DNA of 14,391 nucleotides from Caldifarciminota bacterium (GTDB lineage Bacteria > Hydrothermota > UBA3072 > WFRC01). The notes under the pieces were generated by a model. That model ran no database searches. It worked only from the letters and a program-made list of their open reading frames with translations, and was not told where the DNA came from. Positions 13,993-14,391 of this stretch are shown here, one piece after another (position 1 is the first letter of the stretch; each line of letters begins with the position of its first letter). Made by a program: the position numbers and the translations under genes. The stretch spans positions 1 to 14,391 of the forward strand of contig WFRC01000324.1 in assembly GCA_015486685.1 (NCBI GenBank), in the 5' to 3' direction.

Positions 13993-14391
13993 TGGGACAT
14001 GCCTATACCCCTGGATTAAAAGTTACAAAATCAAGTATTGTGCGTAAAGAGAGGAAACTCCCCTTAAAGGGTAAAGTGGTGGTAAATAAGGGTGATATAG
14101 TAGATAGTGATAAAGTTGTTGCAAGGACAGAACTTCCCGGTGATGTAACAACGGTTAATATCGCAGGGAAATTGGGGATTATGCCCGCTGAGTTACCTAA
14201 TTTTATGAAGAAAAAAGAGGGTGAACCTATTGAAAAAGGGGAAATTATTGCTGAAACAAAGGGATTTTTGGGCTTATTCTCGAATAAGATTGAGTCACCT
14301 ATTCAAGGCACAGTTGAAAGTGTTTCTTCTATAACAGGGCAGTTAATTTTGAGGGCACCTCCCGAACCTGTGGAGATAGATGCATATATTG
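13992..14391 (+). CDS. Probable barrel-sandwich (biotinyl/lipoyl-like) protein, cut by window edge
   Basis: Only the first 133 residues are visible. GGAGGAG lies about 4 bases before the ATG, and the ATG shares one base with the stop of the GlmL-like gene. Two half-motifs suggest a sandwich-hybrid fold: LPLKGKVVVNKGDIVDSDKV (23-42) with ARTELPGDV, then EGEPIEKGEIIAET (76-89) with IESPIQGTVESVS (100-112). This is the shape of lipoyl/biotinyl domains and of Rnf/Nqr-type N-terminal domains. There is no MKM or DKA/DKV-type modified lysine at the expected hairpin tip, so a covalent cofactor is not evident. I recall similar proteins next to GlmL-like genes, but no established function. The end lies outside the window. 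Confidence 0.7.
   Translation, partial: MGHAYTPGLKVTKSSIVRKERKLPLKGKVVVNKGDIVDSDKVVARTELPGDVTTVNIAGKLGIMPAELPNFMKKKEGEPIEKGEIIAETKGFLGLFSNKIESPIQGTVESVSSITGQLILRAPPEPVEIDAYI

Noticed and set aside
1..14391. CRISPR array, tRNA, rRNA or insertion sequence
   Set aside because: No spaced repeats, tRNA T-loop signature, rRNA sequence or transposase was recognised on either strand.

Overview
The window is bacterial, AT-rich and densely coded, with overlapping stop/start codons (ATGA or TAATG) at most gene junctions and many AGA/AGG arginine codons. The gene set (type I dihydroorotase, PyrR, MnmE, a CHASE2 cyclase, a split-type glycine dehydrogenase subunit and a GlmL-like protein) fits an uncultured, probably anaerobic bacterium. 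I cannot name a phylum from the sequence alone.

Layout. Minus strand, read from 6578 down to 1: pyrR, pyrB and pyrC, each overlapping the next by 4 bases. After a 60-base gap come an 841-residue protein with a divergent class III nucleotide cyclase domain and a GAF-GAF-GGDEF protein cut by the window edge. The last two also overlap by 4 bases. The only clear promoter for this run lies just before pyrR. Plus strand, 6859 to 10340: a promoter, a possible 25-residue peptide with a strong ribosome binding site, mnmE, and a membrane CHASE2-adenylate cyclase overlapping mnmE by 4 bases. Plus strand, 10441 to the end: a strong promoter, gcvPB, a small 107-residue conserved-looking protein, a GlmL/MutL-like ASKHA ATPase, and the start of a protein that looks like a barrel-sandwich (biotinyl/lipoyl-like) fold.

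How the genes fit. The minus-strand run joins the first committed steps of pyrimidine synthesis to two nucleotide second-messenger enzymes. A third such enzyme sits behind mnmE. The most interesting single signal is in the cut GGDEF domain. The two residues that hold the guanine base in ordinary diguanylate cyclases are Asp (usually Asn) and Ser (usually Asp). The Asp-to-Ser change is the hallmark of Hypr GGDEF enzymes, which make 3',3'-cGAMP. Its coupled neighbour keeps adenine-type specificity residues (Lys/Asp) and both metal aspartates, but has Ile where the catalytic Arg should be.

Two promoters (before pyrR and before gcvPB) have -35, 16-base spacer, -10 and exactly 6 bases before the ATG, which predicts leaderless transcripts. 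The gcvPB run lacks the other glycine-cleavage genes. It also lacks any mutase subunit for the GlmL-like protein, so that three-gene set next to gcvPB is of unknown purpose.
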